Assembly: GCF_003384035.1 (NCBI RefSeq)
Contig: NZ_QQAK01000017.1
Location: 120,316 to 184,315, forward strand
Direction of reading: 5' to 3'
Length of the DNA stretch: 64,000 bases
Source of the DNA: Sporosarcina sp. BI001-red
GTDB lineage: Bacteria; Bacillota; Bacilli; Bacillales_A; Planococcaceae
The notes below the pieces were generated by a model. It made no database searches. It was not told where the DNA came from and saw only the letters and a program-made list of their open reading frames with translations. Positions within the stretch are counted from its first letter, which is position 1. Each line of letters opens with the position of its first letter. This document shows, piece by piece, positions 39,095-48,039 of this stretch. Made by a program: the position numbers and the translations under genes.

Positions 39095-40609
39095 ATGAAA
39101 ACTATCATTACAAACAAACAGATTACGGAGACCAACCTTGATGTGGTCGTGATCGGTGTTCCCGAACATCCAGAAAACAAAACCAATTGGAATGTCATAA
39201 ATGACGCATTCAATGGCAAGGTAACGGATTGGGTAAAGACAGGTGATGTGAAGACGGATCTAAACGTAGTCACTAAACTACCATCTATCGGAGAAAGTAC
39301 GTTCAAGCGCGTGGTTTTCATTGGTTTAGGAGCGCCTAAAAAGTTAACAGACGAAGGATTGCTTGAAGTATTCTCTAAGCTTGGAAAAGAGCTTAAATCG
39401 ATGAAAGCAGAAAGCGTTTCCATTTGGGTAGATTCATTCACAACAGAAGAACTTGAAGCAGATGATGTTGCGTTTGCCTCTCTCCAAGGTCTTGTATTAG
39501 GGAGCTACCAATTTGCACACTACAAAACAACTTCAAACGAAAAAGACTTTGAATTTGATACAGTTGAACTTCTGAGTGAGGCTGATGAAGATGAACTTAA
39601 AGCGGCAATGGAAGTAGGCCTTGTACATGCCGATGCTGTAAATTCAGCGCGGACACTCGTCAACACGCCTCCAAATATTTTAACGGCAGTTAAAATGGCG
39701 GAACACGGTGAAATGTTAGCTGAGAAATACGGATTTGAAGTCGAGATTCTCGGGAAAAAGGAAATGGAAGAACTCGGAATGGGCGCGATTCTTGCTGTCA
39801 ACAAAGGGTCTGTTGAAGAACCTCGTCTAATTGTTCTTAAATACGCTGGCGGTAAAGAGGACTGGACTGACGTCGTAGGTCTAGTTGGTAAAGGGATTAC
39901 GTATGATACTGGCGGATACTCTTTGAAACCACGTGAGGGAATGGTTGGTATGAAAGGGGACATGGGTGGTGCTGCCGCTGTATTTGGTGCAATGCAAATC
40001 ATCGGTGAACTCCGTCCTGCTAAAAACGTCATCGCGGTCATCGCTTCTACTGACAATATGGTTTCAGGAGATGCGTTTAAACCGGATGATGTGATTACAT
40101 CGCTATCAGGGAAAACAATTGAAGTCTTGAACACAGACGCTGAAGGTCGTCTTGTCTTGGCAGATGCGGTCACATATGCAAAACAATCAGGTGCTAACTA
40201 TCTCATCGACATTGCAACGCTTACTGGCGGAGTAATCGTTGCACTTGGTAAAGATAAAACTGGCGCATTGACGAACAACGAAGCATTCTTTGAAGACTTC
40301 ATGGAGGCTTCTGTAGAAACAGGAGAATTCGTTTGGCGCTTGCCGTTAACGGAAAGCGATAAAAAACGTCTTCGTAAAAGTGAAGTGGCAGACCTAAACA
40401 ACTCACCAGGCCGTGATGGGCACATGATCTTTGGCGGCGGATTTGTTGGAGAGTTTGTAGGAGATACTCCTTGGATCCACTTGGATATTGCAGGAACGTC
40501 TGAAGCGGATGCACCACACGCACTTGGACCTAAAGGCGCTACAGGTGCTATGACGAGAACATTAGCTACATTCATCGAAAGGTTAGCCGAAGACAATTCC
40601 GAAGCGTAA
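39095..40609 (+). CDS. pepA: Leucyl aminopeptidase (M17 family)
   Basis: A 504-residue cytosolic dimetal aminopeptidase. The metal-binding and catalytic stretches are VGKGITYDTGGYSLKP, GMKGDMGGAAAV and NTDAEGRLVLADAV, matching the PepA signature. The N-terminal half is the variable domain. ATG follows GAGGAGG. Its last 129 bp are duplicated 507 bp downstream. The large antisense frames over this gene are shadows. Confidence 0.96.
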   Translation: MKTIITNKQITETNLDVVVIGVPEHPENKTNWNVINDAFNGKVTDWVKTGDVKTDLNVVTKLPSIGESTFKRVVFIGLGAPKKLTDEGLLEVFSKLGKELKSMKAESVSIWVDSFTTEELEADDVAFASLQGLVLGSYQFAHYKTTSNEKDFEFDTVELLSEADEDELKAAMEVGLVHADAVNSARTLVNTPPNILTAVKMAEHGEMLAEKYGFEVEILGKKEMEELGMGAILAVNKGSVEEPRLIVLKYAGGKEDWTDVVGLVGKGITYDTGGYSLKPREGMVGMKGDMGGAAAVFGAMQIIGELRPAKNVIAVIASTDNMVSGDAFKPDDVITSLSGKTIEVLNTDAEGRLVLADAVTYAKQSGANYLIDIATLTGGVIVALGKDKTGALTNNEAFFEDFMEASVETGEFVWRLPLTESDKKRLRKSEVADLNNSPGRDGHMIFGGGFVGEFVGDTPWIHLDIAGTSEADAPHALGPKGATGAMTRTLATFIERLAEDNSEA

Positions 40610-40671
40610 TAAGTGTCAGCCTACTCCCTTCTCGGCCCAATGAATAGTATATGTGGGAAAGGGGGAGGAAG

Positions 40672-40977
40672 ATGTCACGATACGGAGGCAATAATTTTGG
40701 TATAGGAAGAGGCTTTGGAAGAGGAATAGGTTTCGGCGGAGGTGGCTTGGGCTTCGACTTCGGCGGACCTTTCCTAGGTGGATTAGTTGGTAGTTTTATA
40801 GGGAGTGCAATTACACCATACGGATTTGGTGGTGGCCGTGGTGGTGGGTATCCGCCATATGGTGGCTATCCTGGTGGCTACCCGCCAAACGGTGGCTATC
40901 CCGGTGGCTACCCGCCAAACGGTGGCTATTATCCATACGCGCCCCCGCCTTATTACAACCCTTATCGATGTTTTTAG
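40672..40977 (+). CDS. Glycine/tyrosine/proline-rich protein, copy 1
   Basis: A 101-residue low-complexity protein of unknown function. The first third is GR/GF rich (NNFGIGRGFGRGIGFGGGG), then a short hydrophobic GGPFLGGLVGSFIGSAITP, then a tail with GGYPGGYPPN repeats ending in YYPYAPPPYYNPYRCF. No signal peptide. The composition recalls spore coat or surface proteins, which is only a guess. ATG at 40672 follows AAAGGGGGAGGA; an ATG at 40651 lies upstream of that site. It arose together with copy 2 by tandem duplication. Confidence 0.8.
   Translation: MSRYGGNNFGIGRGFGRGIGFGGGGLGFDFGGPFLGGLVGSFIGSAITPYGFGGGRGGGYPPYGGYPGGYPPNGGYPGGYPPNGGYYPYAPPPYYNPYRCF
40861..40920 (+). repeat. Two 30-bp tandem repeats within the glycine-rich gene
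   Basis: Two adjacent 30-bp units differ at one base (CCT versus CCC) and encode GGYPGGYPPN twice. Confidence 0.95.
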
Positions 40978-40987
40978 GTGATAGTTC

Positions 40988-41107
40988 TTGGATATTGGAG
41001 GAACATTTGAAGCGAATTCACCACACGCGCTAGTACCTAAAAGCGCTACAGGTGCCATGACAAGAACATTAGCTACGTTCATCGAGTGCTTAGCTGAAAA
41101 CGCTTGA
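40988..41107 (+). pseudogene. pepA C-terminal fragment (duplication relic)
   Basis: The frame encodes LDIGGTFEANSPHALVPK followed by SATGAMTRTLATFIE and CLAENA, then TGA. Over the first 36 residues about 29 match the C-terminus of the intact pepA upstream. It has no start codon or ribosome site, and no frameshift. The relic of the original stop lies at 41114. Confidence 0.85.
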
Positions 41108-41177
41108 GAAGTGTAATAGGTGTCTGCCTACCCCTTTGTTGGCCCAATGAATAGGATAGTGGGAAAGGGGGAGAAAA

Positions 41178-41468
41178 ATGCCACGACATGGAGGCAATAA
41201 TTTTGGCGGTGGAAGAGGTTTCGGTGGAGGAAGAGGCTTTGGCGGTGGAAGAGGTTTTGATGGAGGAAGAGGTTTCGGCGGAGGTGGTTTTGGATACGGC
41301 TTCGGCGGACCTTTCCTAGGTGGATTAGCCGGTAGCGTTCTTGGTAATGCAATTTCACCATACGGATACGGTTATGGAGGCGGCTATGGTGGGGGATATC
41401 CGCCATACGGTGGAGGATATTATCCATACTCCTACCCACCTTACTACAGCCCCTATGGATACTGGTAA
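41178..41468 (+). CDS. Glycine-rich protein, copy 2
   Basis: A 96-residue paralogue of the preceding glycine-rich gene. It begins MPRHGGNNFGGGRGF, continues with five GGGRGF-like units, keeps the hydrophobic GGPFLGGLAGSVLGNAISP segment, and ends in a YPPYGGGYYPY type tail without cysteine. The DNA of the GGGRGF part is itself repetitive (about 41205-41280). ATG follows AAAGGGGGAG. Function unknown. Confidence 0.8.
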   Translation: MPRHGGNNFGGGRGFGGGRGFGGGRGFDGGRGFGGGGFGYGFGGPFLGGLAGSVLGNAISPYGYGYGGGYGGGYPPYGGGYYPYSYPPYYSPYGYW

Positions 41469-41470
41469 AC

Positions 41471-41515
41471 AACAAAAAGAAGCAGCGTCCGATTTCGGAT
41501 GCTGCTTCTTTTTGT
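41471..41515. terminator. Bidirectional terminator between the glycine-rich gene and mrpG
   Basis: AAAAAGAAGCAGC-TCCGA / TCGGA-GCTGCTTCTTTTT, a nearly perfect long stem. Confidence 0.93.
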
Positions 41516-41881
41516 TTACTCTTCTTCATGAGACTTTTGTTCACCAATTGCTTCTGCAAGATCGTCACCAACGGTTAGCTCAGTCGGTTTAACACCAGAC
41601 ATATAAGCAGCGCGGCTCATTAAGTGTCCCCCAACAGGAGAAGTGATGAATAAGAAAACGCTACCGAGCAACAATTGAATGCTGAAATGTCCTTTAATCC
41701 ACCAAAAGTGAAGGAACACGCCAATCAGGATTCCGAGAACACCGAGGGTAGCGCTCTTTGAAGCGGCATGAGCCCGTGTGTACACATCGGGCAATCGTAA
41801 TATCCCGACTACAGTAACTACTGTAAAGAACACGCCTACAAGCATGAACAGAGCGATAATAATATTAGCGACGAGTATCAC
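41516..41881 (-). CDS. mrpG: Mrp Na+/H+ antiporter subunit G
   Basis: A 121-residue subunit with three membrane segments. GILRLPDVYTRAHAASKSATLGVLGI is the family mark, and the charged tail ends SHEEE. GTG at 41881 is the likely start, although the GGAG site is 12 bp away; the frame overlaps mrpF by 17 bp. Last gene of the operon. Confidence 0.93.
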   Translation of the reverse strand: MILVANIIIALFMLVGVFFTVVTVVGILRLPDVYTRAHAASKSATLGVLGILIGVFLHFWWIKGHFSIQLLLGSVFLFITSPVGGHLMSRAAYMSGVKPTELTVGDDLAEAIGEQKSHEEE

Positions 41882-42146
41882 GGTCGATAATCGCTCCTTT
41901 CTCGATGAATTTCGAGAACGAAACTGTCCCGATAAAGGACATGATCGCAATGAGCAAAATTACATCAATGAAAAATATCGTATCAAATACAATCGACAGC
42001 AGCGCGATAATGGAAATTAGCATCACACCAATTCCATCTAAAGCGATCAGGCGATCTGGAGTAGAAGGTCCTTTGAATACGCGAATGAGCGTTCCAAGCA
42101 TGGATAGGAAGATGATGATTAAGCAAACCCATATGAATATGTTCAT
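41865..42146 (-). CDS. mrpF: Mrp Na+/H+ antiporter subunit F
   Basis: A 93-residue subunit with three membrane segments. VFKGPSTPDRLIALDGIGVM is the conserved MrpF motif, with the following acidic segment (FIDVILLIAIMSFIGTVSFSKF). ATG follows GAGGTGAG. It overlaps mrpE by 4 bp and mrpG by 17 bp. Confidence 0.94.
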   Translation of the reverse strand: MNIFIWVCLIIIFLSMLGTLIRVFKGPSTPDRLIALDGIGVMLISIIALLSIVFDTIFFIDVILLIAIMSFIGTVSFSKFIEKGAIIDRDTRR

Positions 42147-42622
42147 GTCCGGCTCACCTCCAAGATTGCTTTTTCGAATGACTGTTTAATGGAGCTGATG
42201 GCTTCTTCCACATCATCCACATCGATTGCATGAACGTACAGTGTCCGTTGGTCATCCGAAACATGTACGACAATTGTTCCAGGAGTCAATGTTATTAAAC
42301 TTGAAAGCAACGTAATTTCCCAGTCCTTTTCAAGAACAGTGGGCATCGCAAAAATCATCGGCTGTATTTCTAACTTTGGTTTTAGGACAAGTACTGCAAC
42401 TGATATATTAGAAAGTATCAATTCCTTAAAGAAAATGAGCGTCAATTTCAAGCACGCCCATAGGCGGCCTATATACAAGCGATCTTTGTAAAAACGTCTA
42501 GTCAAGACGAGCAGTAGTAAACCGATGATATAGCCGATTATAAAAGTAGAAGGGGTGAATGACGCCGTGATGAGCACCCACGTAATTGCGATGAAAAAGT
42601 TAAGTAATATTTGGAAAGCCAA
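42143..42622 (-). CDS. mrpE: Mrp Na+/H+ antiporter subunit E
   Basis: A 159-residue subunit with two N-terminal membrane segments and a soluble C-terminal domain. LITLTPGTIVVHVSDDQRTLYVHAIDV is the family mark. The start is TTG at 42622, 9 bp after AAAGGAG. It follows mrpD by 6 bp. Confidence 0.94.
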   Translation of the reverse strand: MAFQILLNFFIAITWVLITASFTPSTFIIGYIIGLLLLVLTRRFYKDRLYIGRLWACLKLTLIFFKELILSNISVAVLVLKPKLEIQPMIFAMPTVLEKDWEITLLSSLITLTPGTIVVHVSDDQRTLYVHAIDVDDVEEAISSIKQSFEKAILEVSRT

Positions 42623-42628
42623 CGTGAT

Positions 42629-44110
42629 CTACTCCTTTAACACGGCGTTTATATAACTCGACGGATCGAGCAACACATGAGCTGCATCAGATACGTACGG
42701 GAAAATCCACTCAGTTCCGACTCCGTATAGAACGGACAGAGCTACTAGCATTACAGCAGGGAACATCATTTGCTTATAGGTTTTACGGTTCGTAGGTTGT
42801 ATGGGAACAGGTTCCCCCCAAAATGCATAAACGAAAATTCGGATGACTGATAGTAAAACAACTAGACTGGAAGCGAGAATGACAATCGTTCCGAATAGCT
42901 GACCGTTTTCAAAACCACCTTGAACAATTAGTAATTTCCCGACAAAACCACTAAGAGGCGGGATACCTGCAAGACCAAAGGCGGCTATTAGAAACAGCCA
43001 ACCGAGAGATGCATGGGTTTTGATAAGTCCTCCCATCTCTCGCAAGTTTGAAGTACCGGTGACAACAATCATAATTCCGATAATCAGGAACAATGCTCCT
43101 TTAATGAGCATGTCGTGAATCAGGTAGAAGATAGCACCTTGCATACCTGCTTCATTCATCTGTGAAACTCCGAATAGAATGACGCCTATCGCAATTAAGA
43201 TATTGTAGATGATAATCTGTTTTAAATCGAAATAGGCGAGTGCACCGATACAGCCTGCAACAATGGTGAGCAATGCAAGCACCATTAAAATGGTATGTGT
43301 AAACGCAAGGTCATGGACAAAGAACAACGTATAAGTACGTGTAATGGCGTACACCCCGACCTTTGTCAGCAGTGCACCGAACAGCGCAAGTATGGGAACA
43401 GGGGGAGCGGCGTAGGATCCAGGCATCCAGAAATAGAGAGGGAAGATTCCCGCTTTTATTCCAAATACGAGTAACAGCATAATCCCGATGACCGAAATGA
43501 TTCCCGGCTGGCCGATTTCTGCAATTTTTTGCCCAATGTCCGCCATGTTGAGGGTTCCAACGACAGAATACAAATAGGCAATTGTAATGACAAAGAAAGC
43601 AGAAGAAATGACATTTACAAGTATGTACTTAATAGATTCACGCAGCTGTCTTTTCTCTCCGCCAAGAACGATGAGAAGGTAAGACGCAATCAGTAAAACT
43701 TCGAAAAATACAAACATGTTGAAAATATCACCAGTCGTAAATGCACCATTCACTCCTGTAATCATGAAGAGGATTGCAGGATAGTAGAAAAACCGCTCTC
43801 GTTCTTCTCCGATTGAGCTAAAGCTATAAATAGACACGAATAGTGTAATCACTAATGTAGAGGTTACGAGCAGCGCAGAGAACATGTCCGAGACCATCGA
43901 TATACCGAATGGAGCGGGCCAGCTGCCGAGTGTCAGTGTTTGGATCCCATCCTGTTTCACTTTCATAATGAGCGCAAATGAGGCAACGATACTTGCACTT
44001 AGCCCAATAACAGTGAGGATTCGCTGGATGCGTACTTGTTCTTTAAAAAACAGCAGTACAATCGCAAAGAAAAACGGGATGATGATCGGAAACAATAGAA
44101 GGTTAATCAT
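42629..44110 (-). CDS. mrpD: Mrp Na+/H+ antiporter subunit D
   Basis: A 493-residue NuoM/N-like ion-conducting subunit with about fourteen membrane segments. FEVLLIASYLLIVLGG carries the conserved membrane glutamate, and AGIFPLYFWMPGSYAAPPVPI the conserved lysine-like region. Three in-frame ATGs (44119, 44116, 44110) occur; AAAGGA lies 10 bp before 44110 but only 1-4 bp before the others, so 44110 is chosen. Overlap with mrpC fits coupled translation. Confidence 0.94.
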   Translation of the reverse strand: MINLLLFPIIIPFFFAIVLLFFKEQVRIQRILTVIGLSASIVASFALIMKVKQDGIQTLTLGSWPAPFGISMVSDMFSALLVTSTLVITLFVSIYSFSSIGEERERFFYYPAILFMITGVNGAFTTGDIFNMFVFFEVLLIASYLLIVLGGEKRQLRESIKYILVNVISSAFFVITIAYLYSVVGTLNMADIGQKIAEIGQPGIISVIGIMLLLVFGIKAGIFPLYFWMPGSYAAPPVPILALFGALLTKVGVYAITRTYTLFFVHDLAFTHTILMVLALLTIVAGCIGALAYFDLKQIIIYNILIAIGVILFGVSQMNEAGMQGAIFYLIHDMLIKGALFLIIGIMIVVTGTSNLREMGGLIKTHASLGWLFLIAAFGLAGIPPLSGFVGKLLIVQGGFENGQLFGTIVILASSLVVLLSVIRIFVYAFWGEPVPIQPTNRKTYKQMMFPAVMLVALSVLYGVGTEWIFPYVSDAAHVLLDPSSYINAVLKE

Positions 44111-44444
44111 GCTCATCATTTCCTTTCATCGAATTCAAATCATCAGTCTTGTGTACGGCATACGTACGATAGGCAAGAACGAGTATGAACGCCGTCACCC
44201 CAAAGCTGATAACAATCGCAGTTAAAATCAGTGCTTGCGGAAGGGGATCCGCAAAATTAGTTGCACCATCTGCCAGTACTGGAGGTGAGCTGCCACCAAG
44301 ACCACCCATCGTCAAGATGAACAAATGGGCACCATGACTTAACAAACCGGTTCCAAGGATTACTTTAATCAAGCTTCTTGAGAGAATTAAGTAAATTGCA
44401 GCCGTGAATATAAGCCCAGCTACAATAGCCATGAGTAACTCCAT
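44103..44444 (-). CDS. mrpC: Mrp Na+/H+ antiporter subunit C
   Basis: A 113-residue NuoK-like subunit with three membrane segments. GTGLLSHGAHLFILTMGG and DPLPQALILTAIVISFGVTAF are the family marks. ATG follows GGAGGGGATG and overlaps the end of mrpB. Confidence 0.95.
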   Translation of the reverse strand: MELLMAIVAGLIFTAAIYLILSRSLIKVILGTGLLSHGAHLFILTMGGLGGSSPPVLADGATNFADPLPQALILTAIVISFGVTAFILVLAYRTYAVHKTDDLNSMKGNDEHD

Positions 44445-44866
44445 TACTCATCCCCTCCAATCGATTGAATGATGGTAATTGCTGCACCCACAACCACAAG
44501 GTAAACACCTGAGTCGAAAATCATAGCTGTGTGAAGCTCAGTGTCACCGAAGAGCGGTAAATCGAAATGTGCAAATGCATGCGTGAAAAATGGGACATTG
44601 AACAAAATGGAGCCTGCTGCTGTTCCTAAAGACAACAGTAAACCGATACCAATCACTACAGTAAAATTAAATGGTAATGTGGCTTGAACAGTTTCTAGGT
44701 CAAACGCAAGTAACAGCAATACGATTGCACCTGTCGTTAACAAACCTCCGACAAATCCGCCACCAGGAGCGAAATGACCCGCAAAGAAAATATGGATCGA
44801 GAAAAGGAAAATGATGAAGAATGTGACTTTTGCAGTCGTCTGTAAAATGACATTATTCTTTTTCAT
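44444..44866 (-). CDS. mrpB: Mrp Na+/H+ antiporter subunit B
   Basis: A 140-residue subunit with four membrane segments. HIFFAGHFAPGGGFVGGLL is the MrpB signature, and DSGVYLVVVGAAITIIQSIG the C-terminal one. ATG at 44866 is 7 bp after AAAGGAG; the ATG at 44869 is too close. It overlaps mrpA by 14 bp. Confidence 0.95.
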   Translation of the reverse strand: MKKNNVILQTTAKVTFFIIFLFSIHIFFAGHFAPGGGFVGGLLTTGAIVLLLLAFDLETVQATLPFNFTVVIGIGLLLSLGTAAGSILFNVPFFTHAFAHFDLPLFGDTELHTAMIFDSGVYLVVVGAAITIIQSIGGDE

Positions 44867-47261
44867 CATCGGACTCCTTTCTCGACAAGCGAAGACGGAT
44901 CATGCCAAGAACAGCAATTCCAGCGATTGATAGTACGGCGATTTCAAATAATGTATCGAAACCTCGGTAGTCAACGAGAATGACGTTCACGATATTTCCT
45001 CCGCCTGCTTCTGTATGGACGGTGTCTTTATAGAACTGTGAAATACTAGCGACGAGCTTATTGGAATGTGCAGACAAGGCTACAAGAGTTACTGAAAGAC
45101 CGACACCACCTGCAATAATTCCGTTCACTACTTTGTTTTTCTTTGTTTCTCCGTGCGTTTTTAAAGCAGGGAGGTGACGGAAGGCGAGCAAGAAGAGAGC
45201 GACTGAAATTGTCTCAATTACGAGCTGTGTTAACGCCAAGTCTGGTGCTTTAAACAATACGAAGAACAACGCAACTGAGTATCCAACTGCACCTAGTGCA
45301 ATGATGGCGGATATTCTGTTCTTCGACATAATCACCATGCCAGTTCCTAGAATTGCGACAATTGAATTCAAAACAGCAAACAACGTAATTGGTGAAAGAC
45401 TGTTCATATCCAATTCAAACGCACCTTTAGCGAATAAAACGACAATTGTCATAACCGAGAAAAACGAGAACATATATAGTAAATACGTTCGTATTAACCC
45501 ATTCATATAGAAACGGGATAGCTTGTTCATTCCTTTTTCTGAGAACGTCATCACGCCGTCATAAAGAGCGTTCAGTGATAACTTCTCTGGCTGCAAGCCA
45601 TATACCGGCTGCCATTTTTTTATTGAAGTAAATAGCAATGTACCAATTACAATAACGCCGACTGTCAACCACATCGGAACCGAAGTGATTCCATGCCAGG
45701 CATGTACAGGAACAGCAGCTTCTGAAGGCATACTGTACAGCTGAGGTTGTGCAGCCATAACAGCAGGTGCGACAAGCCATTTCCCAACAACATTAGGAAT
45801 GAAGAATAGTGCAATGACACTGACCGCTAAAATAATAGGCGAAATCAGCATGCCAATTGGTGCTTCGTGTGGCTTAAGCGGAAGCTTGTCAAACTTCTTC
45901 TCACCTGTAAATGTCTTAAAGACAAAGTAGAAACTATAGACGAATGTGAATACGCTTGCAATCCATGCAATTACAGGGAATAGAATACCCCACGTATCAA
46001 AGTTGAATAGTTCAAAGTGTTTCAATGCGACCATAGATTCTAAGAATAATTCTTTACTCAAGAATCCGCCAAATGGTGGAATACCTGCCATTGAAAGCCC
46101 GCCGATGAATGCAACGGTGAAACTAATTGGCATGACACTCATCAAGCCACCAAGTTTACGTATATCACGCGTGCCGGTTTCATGGTCGACAATCCCTGCA
46201 ATCATGAACAAGCTGCCTTTAAAGACTGCGTGATTCACTAAGTGGAAAATCGCTGCAAACATCGCTAAACGGAACAGCGTATCGTCTGAATGATAAGCAA
46301 TTGCTCCTGCACCTAGTAAGGACATGATGAGACCTAACTGGCTGACTGTTGAGAATGCGAGAATCCCTTTTAGATCGGTTTGCTTCACAGCAAAGAACGA
46401 ACCCCACATTAATGTGAGCAATCCAATACCGGAAACGAGCCAGATCCACACAGACGATCCTGCGAAAATCGGCGTAAAGCGAGCAACTAGGTAAAGACCA
46501 GCTTTGACCATTGTCGCGGAGTGTAAGTAGGCACTGACCGGAGTCGGTGCTTCCATTGCGTCCGGAAGCCAAATATAAAACGGGAATTGAGCAGACTTTG
46601 TAAATGCCCCGAATAATAGAAGCACTGCTGCAAGTGTAAATAACGGATCTCCCGAGTAATCAGATAACCCGGAAATTAATTCGCGAATTGAGTATGTATC
46701 CCCTAAAATCCCGAGAATTACGAAGCCCCCGAGCATCATTAATCCTCCACCAACGGTTATCATCATTGACTTTAAGGCACCGAAACGGGAACCATCCCGC
46801 GTGTACCAATAACCAATTAGCAGGAAAGAAGAAATGGACGTTAACTCCCAAAAAAGATAAAGTGAAATAATATTATCCGACTGGACAACACCAAGCATCG
46901 CCGTCATGAAAAGCAGTAAATATACATAGAAATTACCGAGCTTTTCTTTGTGCCTATCTAGATAGAAAATCGAATATAGTACAACCAACGCACCAATCCC
47001 AGTAATGAGCAGTGTGAATAGAAGACTGAGGCCATCTAGGTAGGAGACAAAAGAGATTCCTAGTGAGGGGATCCAATCGAACGAAGAGACTGCGTGTTCA
47101 CCACTTGCTGTCAGTGGTACGTACGTACTGTAATAGACAAACAGTACAACTGGGATAATCAGAACAAACCAGCCTGTATGTATGCCAGCAACACGACGGA
47201 ACAACGTCGGGATGAAAAGAGCTGCTAAAGCTGGCAAGAAAATCAACCAAACAAATTCCAC
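44853..47261 (-). CDS. mrpA: Mrp Na+/H+ antiporter subunit A
   Basis: An 802-residue fusion: the NuoL-like ion channel domain (about 1-500, with FWELTSISSFLLIGYW, FPFYIWLPDAMEAPTPVSAYLHSATMVKAGLYL and NHAVFKGSLFMIAG) followed by the MrpA-specific C-terminal region (LALTQLVIETISVALFLLAFRHLP, VNVILVDYRGFDTLFEIAVL). The start is GTG at 47261, 7 bp after AAGGAGG. First gene of a complete mrpABCDEFG operon, which exports Na+ for pH and salt homeostasis. This fits an organism that makes ammonia from urea and so alkalinises its surroundings. Confidence 0.96.
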   Translation of the reverse strand: MEFVWLIFLPALAALFIPTLFRRVAGIHTGWFVLIIPVVLFVYYSTYVPLTASGEHAVSSFDWIPSLGISFVSYLDGLSLLFTLLITGIGALVVLYSIFYLDRHKEKLGNFYVYLLLFMTAMLGVVQSDNIISLYLFWELTSISSFLLIGYWYTRDGSRFGALKSMMITVGGGLMMLGGFVILGILGDTYSIRELISGLSDYSGDPLFTLAAVLLLFGAFTKSAQFPFYIWLPDAMEAPTPVSAYLHSATMVKAGLYLVARFTPIFAGSSVWIWLVSGIGLLTLMWGSFFAVKQTDLKGILAFSTVSQLGLIMSLLGAGAIAYHSDDTLFRLAMFAAIFHLVNHAVFKGSLFMIAGIVDHETGTRDIRKLGGLMSVMPISFTVAFIGGLSMAGIPPFGGFLSKELFLESMVALKHFELFNFDTWGILFPVIAWIASVFTFVYSFYFVFKTFTGEKKFDKLPLKPHEAPIGMLISPIILAVSVIALFFIPNVVGKWLVAPAVMAAQPQLYSMPSEAAVPVHAWHGITSVPMWLTVGVIVIGTLLFTSIKKWQPVYGLQPEKLSLNALYDGVMTFSEKGMNKLSRFYMNGLIRTYLLYMFSFFSVMTIVVLFAKGAFELDMNSLSPITLFAVLNSIVAILGTGMVIMSKNRISAIIALGAVGYSVALFFVLFKAPDLALTQLVIETISVALFLLAFRHLPALKTHGETKKNKVVNGIIAGGVGLSVTLVALSAHSNKLVASISQFYKDTVHTEAGGGNIVNVILVDYRGFDTLFEIAVLSIAGIAVLGMIRLRLSRKESDDEKE

Positions 47262-47436
47262 TAAAAATCCTCCTTCCTCGTACTAACAAGATGTAGACAT
47301 TGGTTTAAAGTATAACGTAAACATACGCATTTTGCACTGTGGGCACTTGAAAGGGATTGCGGTAAATCAATCTCTTCCTATATTATAGAGTCATTGGGAA
47401 ATCCATATAAAATAACCAGTCAGTCTGAGGTGTAGT

Positions 47437-48039
47437 ATGAAAAATCCGTATTTGTTCAGTTATTTACCTTTCTTCACAATTATGCTGTTTAGTTTAACGT
47501 TTGGCGTGTATACAGTCAGTTTTTCATTGAGCTTATTTCGAGAAATAGGCTTGTACAATGGTCTACTGGAGTTTCTGACAGATACCCAGCTTCGATTGTT
47601 CTTGCTAACCATCTATGCGCTCTTTTACTTCATGATTTTTAGTGCGCTCAAACTTATTGCAGCAACGATTCATGAGACAGCCATGTTATTCTTTTATAAA
47701 GCGGCTCCTACCATGGATTCTCCTGTCAAGCGTGTGATAGACGATCGAGGAGGGAAACTCATTTACTTCATCGGGGCGCTTGTTTCTGCTTTCGCTATCC
47801 AATCAATTTACTGGTTGCTTATCGTGTTTTTGACAGTCACGTTCATTTACTTTGTCTACAGCACGTATATGTTGCATCATCATCTACCATTTTCAGCAGT
47901 CATTGGAATTATCTTCTTCGAGTTCATCGTGTGGGCAATATTACTTTCTGCTGTAGTTTACATCTTACTAAGACTTTATAACGGGATTGCCGCAAGTATC
48001 CCTGGAGTCGAAAAAGACCAGCTGCCAATAGGCAGCTAG
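47437..48039 (+). CDS. yufK: YufK family membrane protein (DUF5366 candidate)
   Basis: A 200-residue protein with about five membrane segments. It has no recognisable catalytic motif. Its position beside mrp and general pattern match YufK of Bacillus subtilis, from memory. Start ATG at 47437 follows GAGGTG. Its stop overlaps the end of the convergent PBP gene by 4 bp, with no terminator between the two. Confidence 0.75.
   Translation: MKNPYLFSYLPFFTIMLFSLTFGVYTVSFSLSLFREIGLYNGLLEFLTDTQLRLFLLTIYALFYFMIFSALKLIAATIHETAMLFFYKAAPTMDSPVKRVIDDRGGKLIYFIGALVSAFAIQSIYWLLIVFLTVTFIYFVYSTYMLHHHLPFSAVIGIIFFEFIVWAILLSAVVYILLRLYNGIAASIPGVEKDQLPIGS

Larger units (their letters stand above)
40481..41468 (+). 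repeat. 507-bp tandem duplication spanning the pepA 3' end and a glycine-rich gene
   Basis: Sequence from 40481 (inside pepA) through the first glycine-rich gene is repeated from 40988 through the second. The pepA stop at 40607 and its relic at 41114 are exactly 507 bp apart. The intergenic stretch (GGCCCAATGAATAG, GTGGGAAAGGGGGAG) and the start of the glycine-rich gene (GGAGGCAATAATTTTGG) are conserved in both copies; the glycine-rich bodies have diverged. Confidence 0.9.

Noticed and set aside
39520..40173. 217-residue antisense frame over pepA
   Set aside because: It lies wholly within a strongly conserved gene on the other strand, has serine/proline-rich composition typical of a shadow frame, and no ribosome site.
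41101..41120. Functional short peptide from the duplicated pepA end
   Set aside because: The open frame of the relic has no start codon or ribosome site, and ends at a new TGA; better read as a pseudogene fragment.
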